A stretch of 64,000 nucleotides of DNA from an uncultured Clostridia bacterium (lineage in GTDB: Bacteria; Bacillota; Clostridia; TANB77; CAG-508), in the NCBI GenBank assembly GCA_934133175.1, contig CAKPAX010000005.1, positions 7,316 through 71,315 of the forward strand. Reading direction: 5' to 3'. Positions 1-9,356 of this stretch are shown here, piece by piece (positions within the stretch are counted from its first letter, which is position 1; every line of letters begins with the position of its first letter). The notes below the pieces were generated by a model, which was given only the letters and a program-made list of their open reading frames with translations, was not told where the DNA came from and did not search any database. A program made the translations under genes and the position numbers.

Positions 1-883
1 TTCTAATTCTTCCAACAAAAACTTCATCATGACCAGTTGCATTAGTTGCAAGTGGATATATATCATTTTTTACATCATCAACTACAACAATACCAGGGGA
101 ATTTTTTAATAGATTTATTACATCATTAATATCAAAACTTTTTTCGAATTCTATGTTAATAGATTCGCTATGTGAATTAATAACAGGAACTCTAACTGTT
201 GTCGCAGTTATTTTTAAGTCGGGTTTTCCTAAAATTTTTCTAGTCTCATTTATCATTTTATGTTCTTCTTTTGTGTATCCATCATCTAAAAATACATCTA
301 TATGTGGTAAACAATTATTATAAATAGGATGAGAAAACTTTTGAGGAGGTAATCCTTTTTGACCATTTTCTAAATCCTCAATTCCATATCTTCCAGCACC
401 AGAAACAGCCTGATAAGTAGAATAAACTATTCTTTTTATATTATATTTATCATCAAGAGGTTTTAAGGGAACAACAGCTTGAATTGTAGAACAATTTGGA
501 TTTGCTATAATTCCATGATTTTCGTAAATTTTTTCTGGGTTAACCTCAGGTACTACTAGGGGAACATTTTCATCCATTCTAAAAGCACTACTATTATCTA
601 CCACAATGCATCCTTTTGAAGCTGCAATAGGTGAATATTTTTTAGATGTATCTCCACCAGCAGAAAATATTGCAAAATCAAATCCTTCATCAAAAGATGA
701 TTCAGTTAATTCTTTTGTTATATATTCTTTTCCTAAAAAATTAATCTTTGTTCCAGCTGATTTTTTAGAACAAAATAGAGTATACTCGAAATTAGGAAAG
801 TTTTTTTCTTCTAAAACTTTTAATGCAGTTCTACCAACCAATCCAGTGGCACCAACAATTGCTAATTTATATGTTTTACTCAT
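1..883 (-). CDS. asd: Aspartate-semialdehyde dehydrogenase (C-terminus beyond the window)
   Basis: Reduces aspartyl phosphate to aspartate semialdehyde in the lysine, threonine, methionine and diaminopimelate pathway. The N-terminus has the NADP-binding motif VGATGLVG. The catalytic cysteine lies in NPNCST near residue 130, followed by a Gln-rich active-site stretch and a RVPV..SHS segment typical of the substrate-binding part. The reading frame is open to base 2, giving 294 residues ending in VGRIR. The family is about 330-340 aa, so roughly 40 residues lie off the left edge. The ATG at 883 follows an AGAGGTG ribosome site. No neighbour of the same pathway is visible; the next gene is divergent. 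Confidence 0.96.
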   Translation of the reverse strand, partial: MSKTYKLAIVGATGLVGRTALKVLEEKNFPNFEYTLFCSKKSAGTKINFLGKEYITKELTESSFDEGFDFAIFSAGGDTSKKYSPIAASKGCIVVDNSSAFRMDENVPLVVPEVNPEKIYENHGIIANPNCSTIQAVVPLKPLDDKYNIKRIVYSTYQAVSGAGRYGIEDLENGQKGLPPQKFSHPIYNNCLPHIDVFLDDGYTKEEHKMINETRKILGKPDLKITATTVRVPVINSHSESINIEFEKSFDINDVINLLKNSPGIVVVDDVKNDIYPLATNATGHDEVFVGRIR

Positions 884-1041
884 AAGAACACCTCTTTAAA
901 ATTTTTCTATATTATATTCTATATATGTGAAAAATGTCTATAAGTTGATAAAAAATAAAATAAATAAATTTCTTTAAAAGTAATTCTTTAAAATTTCTTA
1001 CGGAAATAACGAGAAAAAAGAAGAAAAATTTGTTAAAAAAG

Positions 1042-1070
1042 TTGCAAAAAAATTTTAATGATAGTATAAT
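1042..1070 (+). promoter_or_regulatory. Sigma-A type promoter for the GT2 gene
   Basis: TTGCAA at 1042-1047 and TATAAT at 1065-1070 with a 17-bp spacer. It lies about 65 bases upstream of the glycosyltransferase start. The leader between them holds an AAAATAAC...GTTATTTT inverted repeat near 1083-1115. Confidence 0.7.
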
Positions 1071-1134
1071 ATAAAAGGTGGCAAAATAACATATAAAAAG
1101 AAAAGGTTATTTTATAAAAAAGAGAGGTAAAAAA

Positions 1135-2379
1135 ATGGAATATTTATATATACTAAGAGAAGCTTTAGTATGGACTGTAACAATATTTTGGTTATATCAA
1201 TTAATGGTTAGCTTATGCTCATTAGTTAAATTAAAAGACAAACCACTATTAGTAAATAAAGATCACAGATTTATGGCTATAATACCAGCACATAATGAAG
1301 AAGCTGTTGTAGCAAATTTAGTAGAAAGTTTAAAAAATCAAACATATAATAAAGATTTATATGACATATATGTAATAGCAGATAACTGTACAGATAATAC
1401 TGCAAAAGTTGCAAAAGAAGCAGGGGCAATAGTATATGAAAGATTTGATACAGTTAATAAAACAAAAGGTTATGCTTTAAATTGGTTTTTAGCACAAAAA
1501 ATTAAAGAAGATGCTCCATATGATGCATTCTTTATATTTGATGCAGACAATATAGTAGATAAAAACTTTATAAAAAATATGAATAAAAAATTATGCCAAG
1601 GTGAAGACGTAGTTCAAGGATATAGAGATATAAAAAATCCAACAGATAGTTGGGTAACAGCAGGATATGCATTATTCTACTGGACAATGCATAGATTTTA
1701 TCATTTAGCAAGATATAATTTAGGATTATCACCATTATTAAATGGAACAGGATTTATGGTAAGATTTGATGTTGTAAAACCAAATGGATGGGATACAGAA
1801 ACATTAACAGAAGATATAGAATTTTCTTTAAAAAGAATAATAAAAGGTAAAAAACTAGGTTGGGCAACAGATGCAATAGTATATGATGAACAACCAGTAG
1901 GATTTAAACAATCTTGGTCACAAAGAAGTAGATGGACAGTTGGACACATTCAATGTATTGGTCGTTACACAAAGGATTTAGCATTAGCAGTTAAAGAACA
2001 TAAAACTTTAATGAACTTTGATGGACTTTTATATATTGTAGGAAGTATTCCAATGTTTATAATTTCACTTTTATTAGTTGCAACAAACTTCTTTATGTAT
2101 GCTGGAGATGCAATGACAGGGTCAGAATTAATATATAATATATTAATGTATTTAATACCAACATTTTTAGCACCAGTTGCAACTGCTGTATTAATAATGT
2201 TGTTAGATAAAAGACCTATTAAACCAATGCTTAAAGGATTACTTTGTTATCCAATGTTTATAGGTTCATGGTTATTAATAAACTTCAAATGCTTATTTAA
2301 AAGAGAAACAACATGGGAGAAAATTAACCATGTTAGAAGTATAAAAATAGCAGAAGTTAATGATGTAGTAGAAAAATAA
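1135..2379 (+). CDS. Membrane-bound family 2 glycosyltransferase
   Basis: A processive-type GT-A glycosyltransferase of 414 aa that would use a nucleotide sugar at the inner membrane face. An N-terminal membrane segment (about residues 8-30) is followed by the GT2 domain. Visible motifs are PAHNEE near residue 52, the metal-binding DAD near 139, the TEDIEFS catalytic acid region near 226, and QRSRW near 264, the Q-x-x-R-W signature of cellulose/hyaluronan/PNAG-type synthases. Two or three membrane helices follow (about 305-380). It is monocistronic with its own promoter and terminator. The product polymer cannot be read from sequence: exopolysaccharide or a glycolipid are both possible. Confidence 0.88.
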   Translation: MEYLYILREALVWTVTIFWLYQLMVSLCSLVKLKDKPLLVNKDHRFMAIIPAHNEEAVVANLVESLKNQTYNKDLYDIYVIADNCTDNTAKVAKEAGAIVYERFDTVNKTKGYALNWFLAQKIKEDAPYDAFFIFDADNIVDKNFIKNMNKKLCQGEDVVQGYRDIKNPTDSWVTAGYALFYWTMHRFYHLARYNLGLSPLLNGTGFMVRFDVVKPNGWDTETLTEDIEFSLKRIIKGKKLGWATDAIVYDEQPVGFKQSWSQRSRWTVGHIQCIGRYTKDLALAVKEHKTLMNFDGLLYIVGSIPMFIISLLLVATNFFMYAGDAMTGSELIYNILMYLIPTFLAPVATAVLIMLLDKRPIKPMLKGLLCYPMFIGSWLLINFKCLFKRETTWEKINHVRSIKIAEVNDVVEK

Positions 2380-2387
2380 TAATAGAA

Positions 2388-2422
2388 AACAATGTACAAT
2401 TAGAGTGTGCATTGTTTTTTTT
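2388..2422 (+). terminator. Rho-independent terminator after GT2 gene
   Basis: Stem AACAATGTACA / TGTGCATTGTT with a 7-base loop, followed by a T-run. Confidence 0.85.
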
Positions 2423-2504
2423 ATTAAAAATAGTTATTATATTAATTTGCATAAATAAAAAACTTGATATATAATATTAAAGAAATTTATTATAGGAGAA
2501 AGAT

Positions 2505-3371
2505 ATGCTATTAGATACATTGAATACAAAAAAGATAAAAGTATATGCGTTTGTAGGTCCATCAGGGACTGGAAAAAGTTATAGAGCACAAATGGTTGCA
2601 AGTGAAAAAGGTGTTAATTTTATAATAGATGATGGTTTATTAATAAAAGATAATGAAGTTATAGCTGGAGAGTCTGCAAAAAAAGCGGCAACAAAAATAG
2701 AAACAGTAAAACATGCGTTGTTTTTAAATGAAAAAGAACAAGAAGAAATGCATAAAGCATTTAGAAAATATAAGCCAAGCAGTATTTTAATTTTAGGTAC
2801 ATCAGATGGAATGGTAGAAAAAATCGCAAAAAATTTAGGATTACCAAATGTTTCCGAAACTGTTTATATAAGTGATGTTGCAACAGAACAAGAAATGCAA
2901 ACAGCACGAAGAATTAGAGTTACAGAAGGAAAACACGTTATACCAGTTCCAACATTTGAAATAAAAAAAGATTTTTCAGGATATTTATTAGATCCATTAC
3001 AAATATTTAAGTCAAAGGGAAAAGGAGAAAAACCATATATATCAGAAAAATCAATAATAAGACCAACATTCAGTTACTTAGGAAATTTTACAATTTCTGA
3101 TATAGTATTTAGACAAATCGCAGAAGTTTTAGCATCAAAAGAACCTGCAATATATAAAGTCTTGAAAACAAGAGTAGATAAATCTGTAGAAGGACCAATT
3201 ATTTATATGGAAGTAATGGTTACATATGGATATAATGTTATAGATGCTTTAAAACAATTTAAAAATGAGGCAAAAAGAGAAATAGAAAATTTAACAGCAA
3301 TGAATGTTGTTTCATTAGAAGTTGTAGCAAAAAGTGTTTATATACCAGAAGAAAATAAGGAGGAATTATAA
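2505..3371 (+). CDS. P-loop ATPase with C-terminal Asp23/Gls24-like domain
   Basis: A 288-aa protein of uncertain role. Residues about 12-25 form a Walker A loop (GPSGTGKS), and a DDG motif follows near 42. The N-terminal half reads as a small nucleotide-binding domain. The C-terminal part, about 200-280, with MEVMVTYGYNVIDALKQ and a final VVAKSVYIP strand, resembles the alkaline-shock Asp23/Gls24 fold, which is known as an envelope-stress module. The stop overlaps the cmk start by one base (TAATG), so the two are translationally coupled. The combination of a P-loop with Asp23 is seen in clostridial genomes but has no assigned biochemical function that I know of. The domain call is from pattern only. 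Confidence 0.65.
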   Translation: MLLDTLNTKKIKVYAFVGPSGTGKSYRAQMVASEKGVNFIIDDGLLIKDNEVIAGESAKKAATKIETVKHALFLNEKEQEEMHKAFRKYKPSSILILGTSDGMVEKIAKNLGLPNVSETVYISDVATEQEMQTARRIRVTEGKHVIPVPTFEIKKDFSGYLLDPLQIFKSKGKGEKPYISEKSIIRPTFSYLGNFTISDIVFRQIAEVLASKEPAIYKVLKTRVDKSVEGPIIYMEVMVTYGYNVIDALKQFKNEAKREIENLTAMNVVSLEVVAKSVYIPEENKEEL

Positions 3372-4036
3372 TGTCATTTGTAGTAGCAATAGATGGACCA
3401 TCAGGAAGTGGAAAAGGAACAGTAACAAAGTTAGTAGGAGAAAAATTAAAATTAATTAATATAGATACAGGTGCAACATTTAGATGTGTTGCGTTAGATA
3501 TGTTAAATAAAAATATAGAATTAAGTGAAGAAGATAAAATTATTGAATTATTAAATAATATAAAAATAGAATTAATAAAAGAAAATGGAGAACAAAAAGT
3601 ATTTTTAAATGGTGAAGATGTAACTTTAGAAATAAGAACAAAAAGAGTTACAGATTTTGTATCTCCTGTTTCAAGATTACCAATAGTTAGACAAAATTTA
3701 TTAAACTTACAAAGAAAAATGGCAGAAGGTAAAGATGTGATAATGGAAGGTAGAGATATTGGAACAACTGTATTTCCTAATGCAAATGTAAAAATATATT
3801 TAGATGCAAGTGCAGAAGAAAGAGCTAGAAGAAGAACAAAGCAAAACGAAGAAAATAATTTGCCATCAGATTATGAAGAAATATTAAAAAGTATAAAATC
3901 AAGAGATGAACAAGATAGAACAAGAGAAATATCTCCATTAAAACAAGCTGAGGATGCTGTTTATATTGATTCAAGTGATATGACAATAGAAGAAGTTGTT
4001 AATAAAATTATAGAAATAATAGAAAAAAATAGATAA
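3371..4036 (+). CDS. cmk: Cytidylate kinase
   Basis: Phosphorylates CMP and dCMP with ATP for nucleic acid and phospholipid precursor supply. The 221-aa length fits the family. Walker A is GPSGSGKGT at residues 9-17, the CMP-binding region holds TGATFRC near 33, and GRDIGTTVFPNA occurs near 128. The RARRR lid segment is near 155. It is the second gene of a P-loop/Asp23-cmk-plsC run; the cmk-plsC-rpsA order is common in Firmicutes. Confidence 0.96.
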   Translation: MSFVVAIDGPSGSGKGTVTKLVGEKLKLINIDTGATFRCVALDMLNKNIELSEEDKIIELLNNIKIELIKENGEQKVFLNGEDVTLEIRTKRVTDFVSPVSRLPIVRQNLLNLQRKMAEGKDVIMEGRDIGTTVFPNANVKIYLDASAEERARRRTKQNEENNLPSDYEEILKSIKSRDEQDRTREISPLKQAEDAVYIDSSDMTIEEVVNKIIEIIEKNR

Positions 4037-4058
4037 TAAAATTAAATAAGAGGTAAAT

Positions 4059-4655
4059 ATGAAAGATTTTTTTAGAAATATATTGAAGGCAATAGTAAAA
4101 GGTGCTATATATGCATATTGTAAAATAGTATATAGAATGAAAATTATAGGTAAAGAAAACATACCAAAGGAAGGACCACTTATAATTTGTGGAAATCATA
4201 GAAGTTTTTTGGATCCACCATTAATAGAAGTAACATGTGGAAGAGATGCTAGATTTTTAGCAAAAGAAGAATTAACCAAAAGCAAATTTCTTGCGTTTTT
4301 AGGTTTTGTATTTGATGTTATATTAGTAAGAAGAGATTCTAAAGAAGTAAAAGCATTAAAAGATTCGTTACAAACATTAAAAGACGGAAAATGTTTAGCA
4401 CTTTTTCCAGAAGGAACAAGAAATGGATTAGCAAAGGGAGAAAAAGTGAAAGATGGAGCTGCATTTTTTGCTGTTAGAACAGGAGTTAAAGTACTTCCAG
4501 TAGGAATAAGTGGAGGAGAAAAACCATTTAAAAAAGTATATATAAAATATGGTAAAACATTAGATTTTAGTGAATATAAAAATTCAAAAGATAAAGAAAC
4601 TTTAGATAAAATTACAGAAGAGATTATGAGTAGTATATTAAGTTTGACAAAATAG
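4059..4655 (+). CDS. plsC: 1-acyl-glycerol-3-phosphate acyltransferase
   Basis: Transfers an acyl chain to position 2 of lysophosphatidic acid, making phosphatidic acid at the membrane. The 198-aa sequence shows the acyltransferase H-x4-D motif as NHRSFLDP near residue 47 and the FPEGTRN motif near 118, with the expected spacing. The N-terminal helix is hydrophobic and probably membrane-associated. It follows cmk by 22 bases with an AAGAGGT ribosome site. The last codons overlap a near-perfect promoter for the next gene. Confidence 0.94.
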   Translation: MKDFFRNILKAIVKGAIYAYCKIVYRMKIIGKENIPKEGPLIICGNHRSFLDPPLIEVTCGRDARFLAKEELTKSKFLAFLGFVFDVILVRRDSKEVKALKDSLQTLKDGKCLALFPEGTRNGLAKGEKVKDGAAFFAVRTGVKVLPVGISGGEKPFKKVYIKYGKTLDFSEYKNSKDKETLDKITEEIMSSILSLTK

Positions 4656-4672
4656 TAAAAAAGGTGTATAAT
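4644..4672 (+). promoter_or_regulatory. Consensus sigma-A promoter for rpsA
   Basis: TTGACA at 4644-4649 and TATAAT at 4667-4672, exactly 17 bases apart. The -35 box lies inside the last codons of plsC, so rpsA can be transcribed apart from the upstream operon. Confidence 0.85.
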
Positions 4673-4691
4673 TTTAATGTTTTAAAGGGCT

Positions 4692-4718
4692 AGACGTTTT
4701 TCAATATGAAAAGCGTCT
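4692..4718 (+). promoter_or_regulatory. Leader hairpin before rpsA
   Basis: A 10-bp stem (AGACGTTTTT / AAAAGCGTCT, one G-U pair) with a 7-base loop, starting about 13 bases after the predicted +1. No T-run follows, so it is not a plain terminator. It could be a protein-binding or stability element; function is inferred only from position. Confidence 0.5.
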
Positions 4719-4743
4719 TGATTAATGATAAGTAGGTGAAAAT

Positions 4744-5853
4744 ATGGAAGAAAATTTTGAAGAATTATTTAATAATTCTGTAAAAGATGTTAAATTAGGA
4801 AAAATTGTCACAGGAAAAGTAATAGATATAACAAGTAAAAATGAGATAATAGTTGATTTAGGATATAAGGCAGACGGAATAATACCTTACCAAGAATATT
4901 CTTTTGAAGAAGGTAAAGATCCTAGAGATGAATTTAAAATAGGGGATGAAATTACTGCTGATGTTTTAAAAATGAATGATGGTCTAGGAAATGTTTTATT
5001 ATCATATAAAAAGATAAAATCAAGATTAGCAAGAGAAGAATTAGAAAAGAAAATAGATAACAAAGAAATTTTTAAAGAAAAAGTTATAGAAGTTAATAAT
5101 AATGGACTTATAACAGACTATAAAGGAATTAGAATATTTATTCCAATGTCATTATCAGGAATTTCTAAAAATGAAGACATAAATGAATATAAAGGAAAAG
5201 AAGTTGAATTTTTAATAATTGAATATGATTTAAAAAATAGAAAAGTTATAGGTTCAATAAAAGAAATTAAAGATCAAGAAAAGAAAAAAGTAGAAAATGA
5301 ATTTTGGCAAAGTGTGGAACTTGGAAAAGAATATAAAGGAACAGTTAAAAGCATAAGCTCTTATGGAGCATTTGTTGAAATTGAAAATGGAATTCAAGGT
5401 TTACTTCATGTTTCTGAACTTTCTTGGGAAAGAAATGCAGATGTTCATGATATTTTAAAAGAAGGACAAAAAATACAAGTAACAATAAAAGAATTAGATA
5501 GAGAAAATAAAAGAATAAAATTATCTTCTAACTTAAAGGGAGAAGATCCATGGGAGATTGTAAAAGAAAAATATAATATTAATGATATTGTTGAAGTAAA
5601 AGTTGTTAAATTTATGCAATTTGGAGCTTTTGCAGAACTAGAACCAGGAATTGAAGGATTAATTCACATATCACAAATATCAGAAGAAAGAATAGCTAAA
5701 CCAGAAGATAAATTACATATTGGACAAATATTAAATGCTAAAATAATAGATATTGATACAGAAAATAAAAAAATAGGGTTATCTATTAAAGAATTAGAAG
5801 GAACAAGCTATGATCCAGAATACGCTGAAGAAATAGCAAAATCAAATAAATAA
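4744..5853 (+). CDS. rpsA: 30S ribosomal protein S1-like, four S1 domains
   Basis: An RNA-binding protein of 369 aa built from four S1 OB-fold repeats, at about residues 17-90, 105-170, 192-262 and 275-350. Repeats 3 and 4 carry the classical cores (GAFVEIENGIQGLLHVSEL, GAFAELEPGIEGLIHIS); repeats 1 and 2 are more divergent. It probably helps mRNA binding on the 30S subunit, though Gram-positive S1 homologues are shorter than the six-domain E. coli protein. In many Clostridia the gene sits next to, or is fused with, ispH; no ispH is present here. It is driven by its own consensus promoter and a leader with a hairpin. Confidence 0.9.
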   Translation: MEENFEELFNNSVKDVKLGKIVTGKVIDITSKNEIIVDLGYKADGIIPYQEYSFEEGKDPRDEFKIGDEITADVLKMNDGLGNVLLSYKKIKSRLAREELEKKIDNKEIFKEKVIEVNNNGLITDYKGIRIFIPMSLSGISKNEDINEYKGKEVEFLIIEYDLKNRKVIGSIKEIKDQEKKKVENEFWQSVELGKEYKGTVKSISSYGAFVEIENGIQGLLHVSELSWERNADVHDILKEGQKIQVTIKELDRENKRIKLSSNLKGEDPWEIVKEKYNINDIVEVKVVKFMQFGAFAELEPGIEGLIHISQISEERIAKPEDKLHIGQILNAKIIDIDTENKKIGLSIKELEGTSYDPEYAEEIAKSNK

Positions 5854-5866
5854 AGGAGTAATAAAA

Positions 5867-7690
5867 ATGAATAACAAAAATATTAGAAATATAGCAATAA
5901 TTGCACACGTTGACCACGGAAAAACAACTTTAGTTGATGCCATGTTAAGACAAAGTCATATATTTAGAGAAAATGAACAAGTACAAGAAAGAGTTATGGA
6001 CTCAAATGATCAAGAAAAAGAAAGAGGAATAACAATACTTTCTAAAAATACTTCAGTAATGCATGGAGATGTAAAAATAAATATAGTTGATACTCCAGGA
6101 CATGCTGATTTTGGTGGAGAAGTAGAAAGAGTTTTAAAAACAGTTGATGGTGTTTTACTATTAGTTGATGCTTTTGAAGGTGCAATGCCTCAAACAAGAG
6201 AAGTTTTAAAAAAATCTTTAGCACTTAATTTAAAACCAATAGTTGTAATAAACAAAATAGACAGACCAGGAGCTGAACCATTAAAAGTTGTTGATCAAAT
6301 AATAGAATTATTTATAGAATTAGATGCATCAGATGACCAATTAGATTTTCCAGTTGTATTTGCATCAGCAAAAAACGGAATTGCAAAAATGGATTTGGCA
6401 GATGAAACAACAGATTTAAGTTGTTTATTTGATACAATTATAAATACAATAAAAGCACCAGATTGTGATGAAGATGGACCAGCACAAATGTTAGTTTCAA
6501 ATATCGATTATGATGATTACGTTGGAAGAATAGCAGTTGGTAGAGTAGAACGTGGTGTTATGAAAGTTGGAATGCCTGTTTCAATATGTGGTAAAGACGA
6601 TCAAATTACACAAGGAAGAATAGCAAAAGTTTATACACATGTTGGATTAAATAAAGTAGAAGTAGAAGAAGGAAAAGCAGGAGATATAATTGAGATTGCA
6701 GGTTTAGCAGGTATAAATATTGGTGATACAATATGTGATTTTAATAATCCAGAAAAAATACCATTTGTAGATATAGATGAACCAACAGTTTCTATGACAT
6801 TTAGTGTAAATAATGGACCATTTGCTGGAAAAGAAGGACAATTTATAACATCAAGACATATAAGAGATAGATTATTTAAAGAATTAGAAAGAAATGTAAG
6901 TTTAAGAGTAAAAGAAACAGAATCACCAGATTCTTTTGAAGTATCAGGAAGAGGAGAATTACATTTATCAGTTCTTATAGAAACAATGAGAAGAGAAGGA
7001 TTTGAACTTTTAGTATCTCGTCCAAAAGTTATATATAAAGAAATTGATGGTGTAAAATGTGAACCAATCGAAAGACTAGTTGTAAATGTTCCTGATGATT
7101 GTGTTGGAAATGTTATTGAAAAATTAGGAAAAAGAAAAGCTGAAATGGTAAATATGGAACCAGCTGAAGCTGGACATACAAAAATAGAATTTAAAATACC
7201 AGCTAGAGGATTAATTGGATATAGAACAGAATTCTTAACAGATACAAAAGGTGAAGGTGTTATGAACCATATATTTGATTCATATGAACCATTTAAAGGA
7301 GAAGTTGTTGCTCGTGTTAGAGGAACAATAGTAGCATTTGAAGCTGGAAAATCTGTAACATATGGATTATACAATGCACAAGATAAAGGTGACTTATTCA
7401 TAGGACCTGGTGTAGATGTATATGAAGGTATGATAGTTGGTCTAAACTCAAGAGGAGAAGATTTATCTATAAATGTATGTAAAGAAAAACATTTAACAAA
7501 TACAAGAGCATCTGGATCAGATGAAGCATTAAGATTAGTTCCACCTATCCAAATGTCATTAGAAAAAGCTATAGAATTTATTCAAGATGATGAACTAGTT
7601 GAAGTAACTCCAAAATCAATAAGATTAAGAAAGAAAATATTAGACAGTAAAGAAAGAGAAAGAGTTGCAAGAAGTATGAATAAACAATAA
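5867..7690 (+). CDS. typA: Ribosome-associated GTPase TypA/BipA
   Basis: A translational GTPase of 607 aa that binds ribosomes and assists subunit assembly and stress adaptation. It has the G1 loop AHVDHGKTT near residue 13, the switch region RGITIL near 50, [15 protein letters not shown] near 72, and NKIDRPGA near 129. EF-G-like domains II, III and V follow, then the TypA-specific C-terminal domain ending [13 protein letters not shown]. Length and domain order match the family. It lies 13 bases after rpsA with an AAAGGAG site, so the two are probably cotranscribed. Confidence 0.97.
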   Translation: MNNKNIRNIAIIAHVDHGKTTLVDAMLRQSHIFRENEQVQERVMDSNDQEKERGITILSKNTSVMHGDVKINIVDTPGHADFGGEVERVLKTVDGVLLLVDAFEGAMPQTREVLKKSLALNLKPIVVINKIDRPGAEPLKVVDQIIELFIELDASDDQLDFPVVFASAKNGIAKMDLADETTDLSCLFDTIINTIKAPDCDEDGPAQMLVSNIDYDDYVGRIAVGRVERGVMKVGMPVSICGKDDQITQGRIAKVYTHVGLNKVEVEEGKAGDIIEIAGLAGINIGDTICDFNNPEKIPFVDIDEPTVSMTFSVNNGPFAGKEGQFITSRHIRDRLFKELERNVSLRVKETESPDSFEVSGRGELHLSVLIETMRREGFELLVSRPKVIYKEIDGVKCEPIERLVVNVPDDCVGNVIEKLGKRKAEMVNMEPAEAGHTKIEFKIPARGLIGYRTEFLTDTKGEGVMNHIFDSYEPFKGEVVARVRGTIVAFEAGKSVTYGLYNAQDKGDLFIGPGVDVYEGMIVGLNSRGEDLSINVCKEKHLTNTRASGSDEALRLVPPIQMSLEKAIEFIQDDELVEVTPKSIRLRKKILDSKERERVARSMNKQ

Positions 7691-7694
7691 AAAT

Positions 7695-7720
7695 AAAGGG
7701 TGGCTTTTAGTCACCTTTTT
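7695..7720 (+). terminator. Terminator between typA and trmR
   Basis: Stem AAAGGGTGGC / GTCACCTTTT with a TTTTA loop and a T-run, immediately before the ribosome site of the next gene. The next gene therefore depends on readthrough or on a promoter not recognised here. Confidence 0.65.
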
Positions 7721-7738
7721 ATTGTATGTGAGGTATAT

Positions 7739-8326
7739 ATGAATAAAGAAGAATTAAATAAAATAAAACAAAAAGCATTAGAAGAACATATTCCTATAAT
7801 TATGGATGATACATTAGAAGTTATAGCAAAATATTTAACTAAAATTAAACCTGAAAAAATTTTAGAAATAGGTACAGCTGTTGGATATTCTGCAATGTGT
7901 TTTTCAGAATATTTATCAGAAAGTGGAAAAATTGATACAATAGAAAGAGATACAGACAGAATTATAGAGGCAAAAGAAAATATAAAAAAGGTTGGAGTAG
8001 AAGAAAAAATAAATATCTATGAAGGTGATGCAGTAGAAATATTACCAACTTTAGATGATAAATATGATGTTGTATTTATAGATGCTGCAAAAGGAAAATA
8101 TCCGTTTTTCTTAAAAGAATCAATTAGAATGATAAAACAAAATGGAATTATATTTGCTGATAATATTTTGTATAAAGGATATGTAATGAGTGATTATAAC
8201 AAGCATAAACAACGTACAGCTGTGAGAAATTTAAGAGAATATATAAAAGAAGTAACAGAAAATCCTAATATAGAAACAGAAATATTAGAAGTAGGAGATG
8301 GATTAGCAATAAGTATAGTTAAATAA
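7739..8326 (+). CDS. trmR: tRNA 5-hydroxyuridine methyltransferase (TrmR/YrrM family)
   Basis: A class I SAM-dependent O-methyltransferase of 195 aa. The SAM site reads EIGTAVGYSA near residue 42, followed by the acidic end of strand 2 (TIERD) near 66, GDAVEILP near 94 and VFIDAAKGKY near 107. This pattern fits methyltransferase family 3. In Bacillus the homologue YrrM/TrmR converts ho5U34 to mo5U34 in tRNA and sits beside U32 peptidase-like genes; a U32 gene lies 1.8 kb downstream here, which supports the assignment. The start at 7739 is chosen because GTGAGG precedes it; an upstream GTG at 7700 lies inside the terminator. Confidence 0.82.
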   Translation: MNKEELNKIKQKALEEHIPIIMDDTLEVIAKYLTKIKPEKILEIGTAVGYSAMCFSEYLSESGKIDTIERDTDRIIEAKENIKKVGVEEKINIYEGDAVEILPTLDDKYDVVFIDAAKGKYPFFLKESIRMIKQNGIIFADNILYKGYVMSDYNKHKQRTAVRNLREYIKEVTENPNIETEILEVGDGLAISIVK

Positions 8327-8367
8327 ATTGTTACAAAAACATTATAATATAAAAATATAAAAAGAAA

Positions 8368-8402
8368 CAAGTGCAAAAAATAATTTGCACTTGCTCTTTT
8401 TT
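8368..8402 (+). terminator. Terminator after trmR
   Basis: Perfect 10-bp stem CAAGTGCAAA / TTTGCACTTG with a 6-base loop, then CTCTTTTTT. It separates the convergent RelA/SpoT-like gene. Confidence 0.85.
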
Positions 8403-8418
8403 GTGTACCGAAAAATTA

Positions 8419-9270
8419 CTAGTATGTTTTTTGTCGCTGAAGAACCAATAATGCATTTTCTATACCCACCATATCATAAACAATTCCATCCTGTGTAATT
8501 GTATATCCTGGAATATGAATTTTGGTCTTATCAATATCAAGTTTTTCATATTCGCGCTGTTTATAGTCTTCATGTCTTGCTTCACCAGATTCTGCATGTG
8601 TATGCATAGAGAATGTTCGAATCTGAATTTCGAAACAAAGACCAGATGCGAGTCTAAAAACAGCATGAAGAGATTGATATCCATTTTCTTTTGGTTTTAG
8701 GATATAATCTTTTACACCAACCTGAAATTCCTTTGGAATACCAGACATTTTTGGAATATAAAGTTTATGAATTGCGTTGTCAAAGCCTTTTGTTTCCTCA
8801 ACAGGATTAGCTTCACATAACATGAAACCGTTAGCAATACCATATTCTATGATTTTTGTCATAATTGCATAGCATTGCTCAACAGCCTTTTTCTGGCTCT
8901 GATTATCAAAAATTATAAGCCTAAAAGCTAATAAGTCTCTAAGAGTATCTAATGACTTATTGTTTTTTATTTGCTTAATAATCTTCTTTTCAGTGCTTAG
9001 AAGAGACTTACGTCTACCTTCAAGATGAAATCTGGTTTCGGGAAACTCTTTATCAATTAATCTATAGATACTGTTAAAGTGTCTCCGCAAAGTAGCAAGA
9101 AACTTTTTATCCATAACAACATTCTTATATTGATTGATAAAAGTTGCATGTTGCATATCAAGCAAATCTCCTGTTTTTCTCAAAGCATCTTCATAGAGAC
9201 TTAAGACTTCAGGTACACTATGTCCTTTATAAAGGGCATCTGTTAATGTAGGTTTCTTTTCTTCACTCAT
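8419..9270 (-). CDS. RelA/SpoT-type (p)ppGpp synthetase-domain protein
   Basis: A stand-alone alarmone synthetase-like protein of 283 aa. The nucleotidyltransferase signatures are all there: GRRKS near residue 85 matching the ATP-binding R-x-K region, RDLLAFRLII near 110 with the metal-binding Asp, KENGYQSLHAV near 195 (G-loop with the GTP-stacking Tyr), and FEIQIRT near 215 with the second metal-binding Glu. A HAESGEARHEDYK helix follows. No HD hydrolase or TGS/ACT regions are present. At 283 aa it is longer than typical small alarmone synthetases (about 210 aa), having an extra N-terminal helical region and about 40 residues at the C-terminus. Codon use is foreign: CGG, CGC, CTC and GCC occur, unlike its neighbours. 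A toxSAS-type toxin cannot be excluded; no antitoxin-like gene is adjacent. Confidence 0.88.
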   Translation of the reverse strand: MSEEKKPTLTDALYKGHSVPEVLSLYEDALRKTGDLLDMQHATFINQYKNVVMDKKFLATLRRHFNSIYRLIDKEFPETRFHLEGRRKSLLSTEKKIIKQIKNNKSLDTLRDLLAFRLIIFDNQSQKKAVEQCYAIMTKIIEYGIANGFMLCEANPVEETKGFDNAIHKLYIPKMSGIPKEFQVGVKDYILKPKENGYQSLHAVFRLASGLCFEIQIRTFSMHTHAESGEARHEDYKQREYEKLDIDKTKIHIPGYTITQDGIVYDMVGIENALLVLQRQKTY

Positions 9271-9327
9271 TTTTTTTCTCCTTTTGTCTAATAATAAAAA
9301 AACCTTAACTACATGTTACATAATATA

Positions 9328-9356
9328 ATTATACCATTTTTTTGTAAAATGGTCAA
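9328..9356 (-). promoter_or_regulatory. Promoter with palindrome in the spacer, RelA/SpoT-like gene
   Basis: On the minus strand TTGACC (9351-9356) and TATAAT (9328-9333) are 17 bases apart. The spacer is filled by an inverted repeat, ACCATTT...AAATGGT (9333-9353), placed where a repressor would block RNA polymerase. Confidence 0.7.

Noticed and set aside
6631..7401. Minus-strand open frame of about 256 codons inside typA
   Set aside because: Antisense to a clear GTPase gene, no ribosome site, composition explained by the A/T-rich codon pattern of typA.
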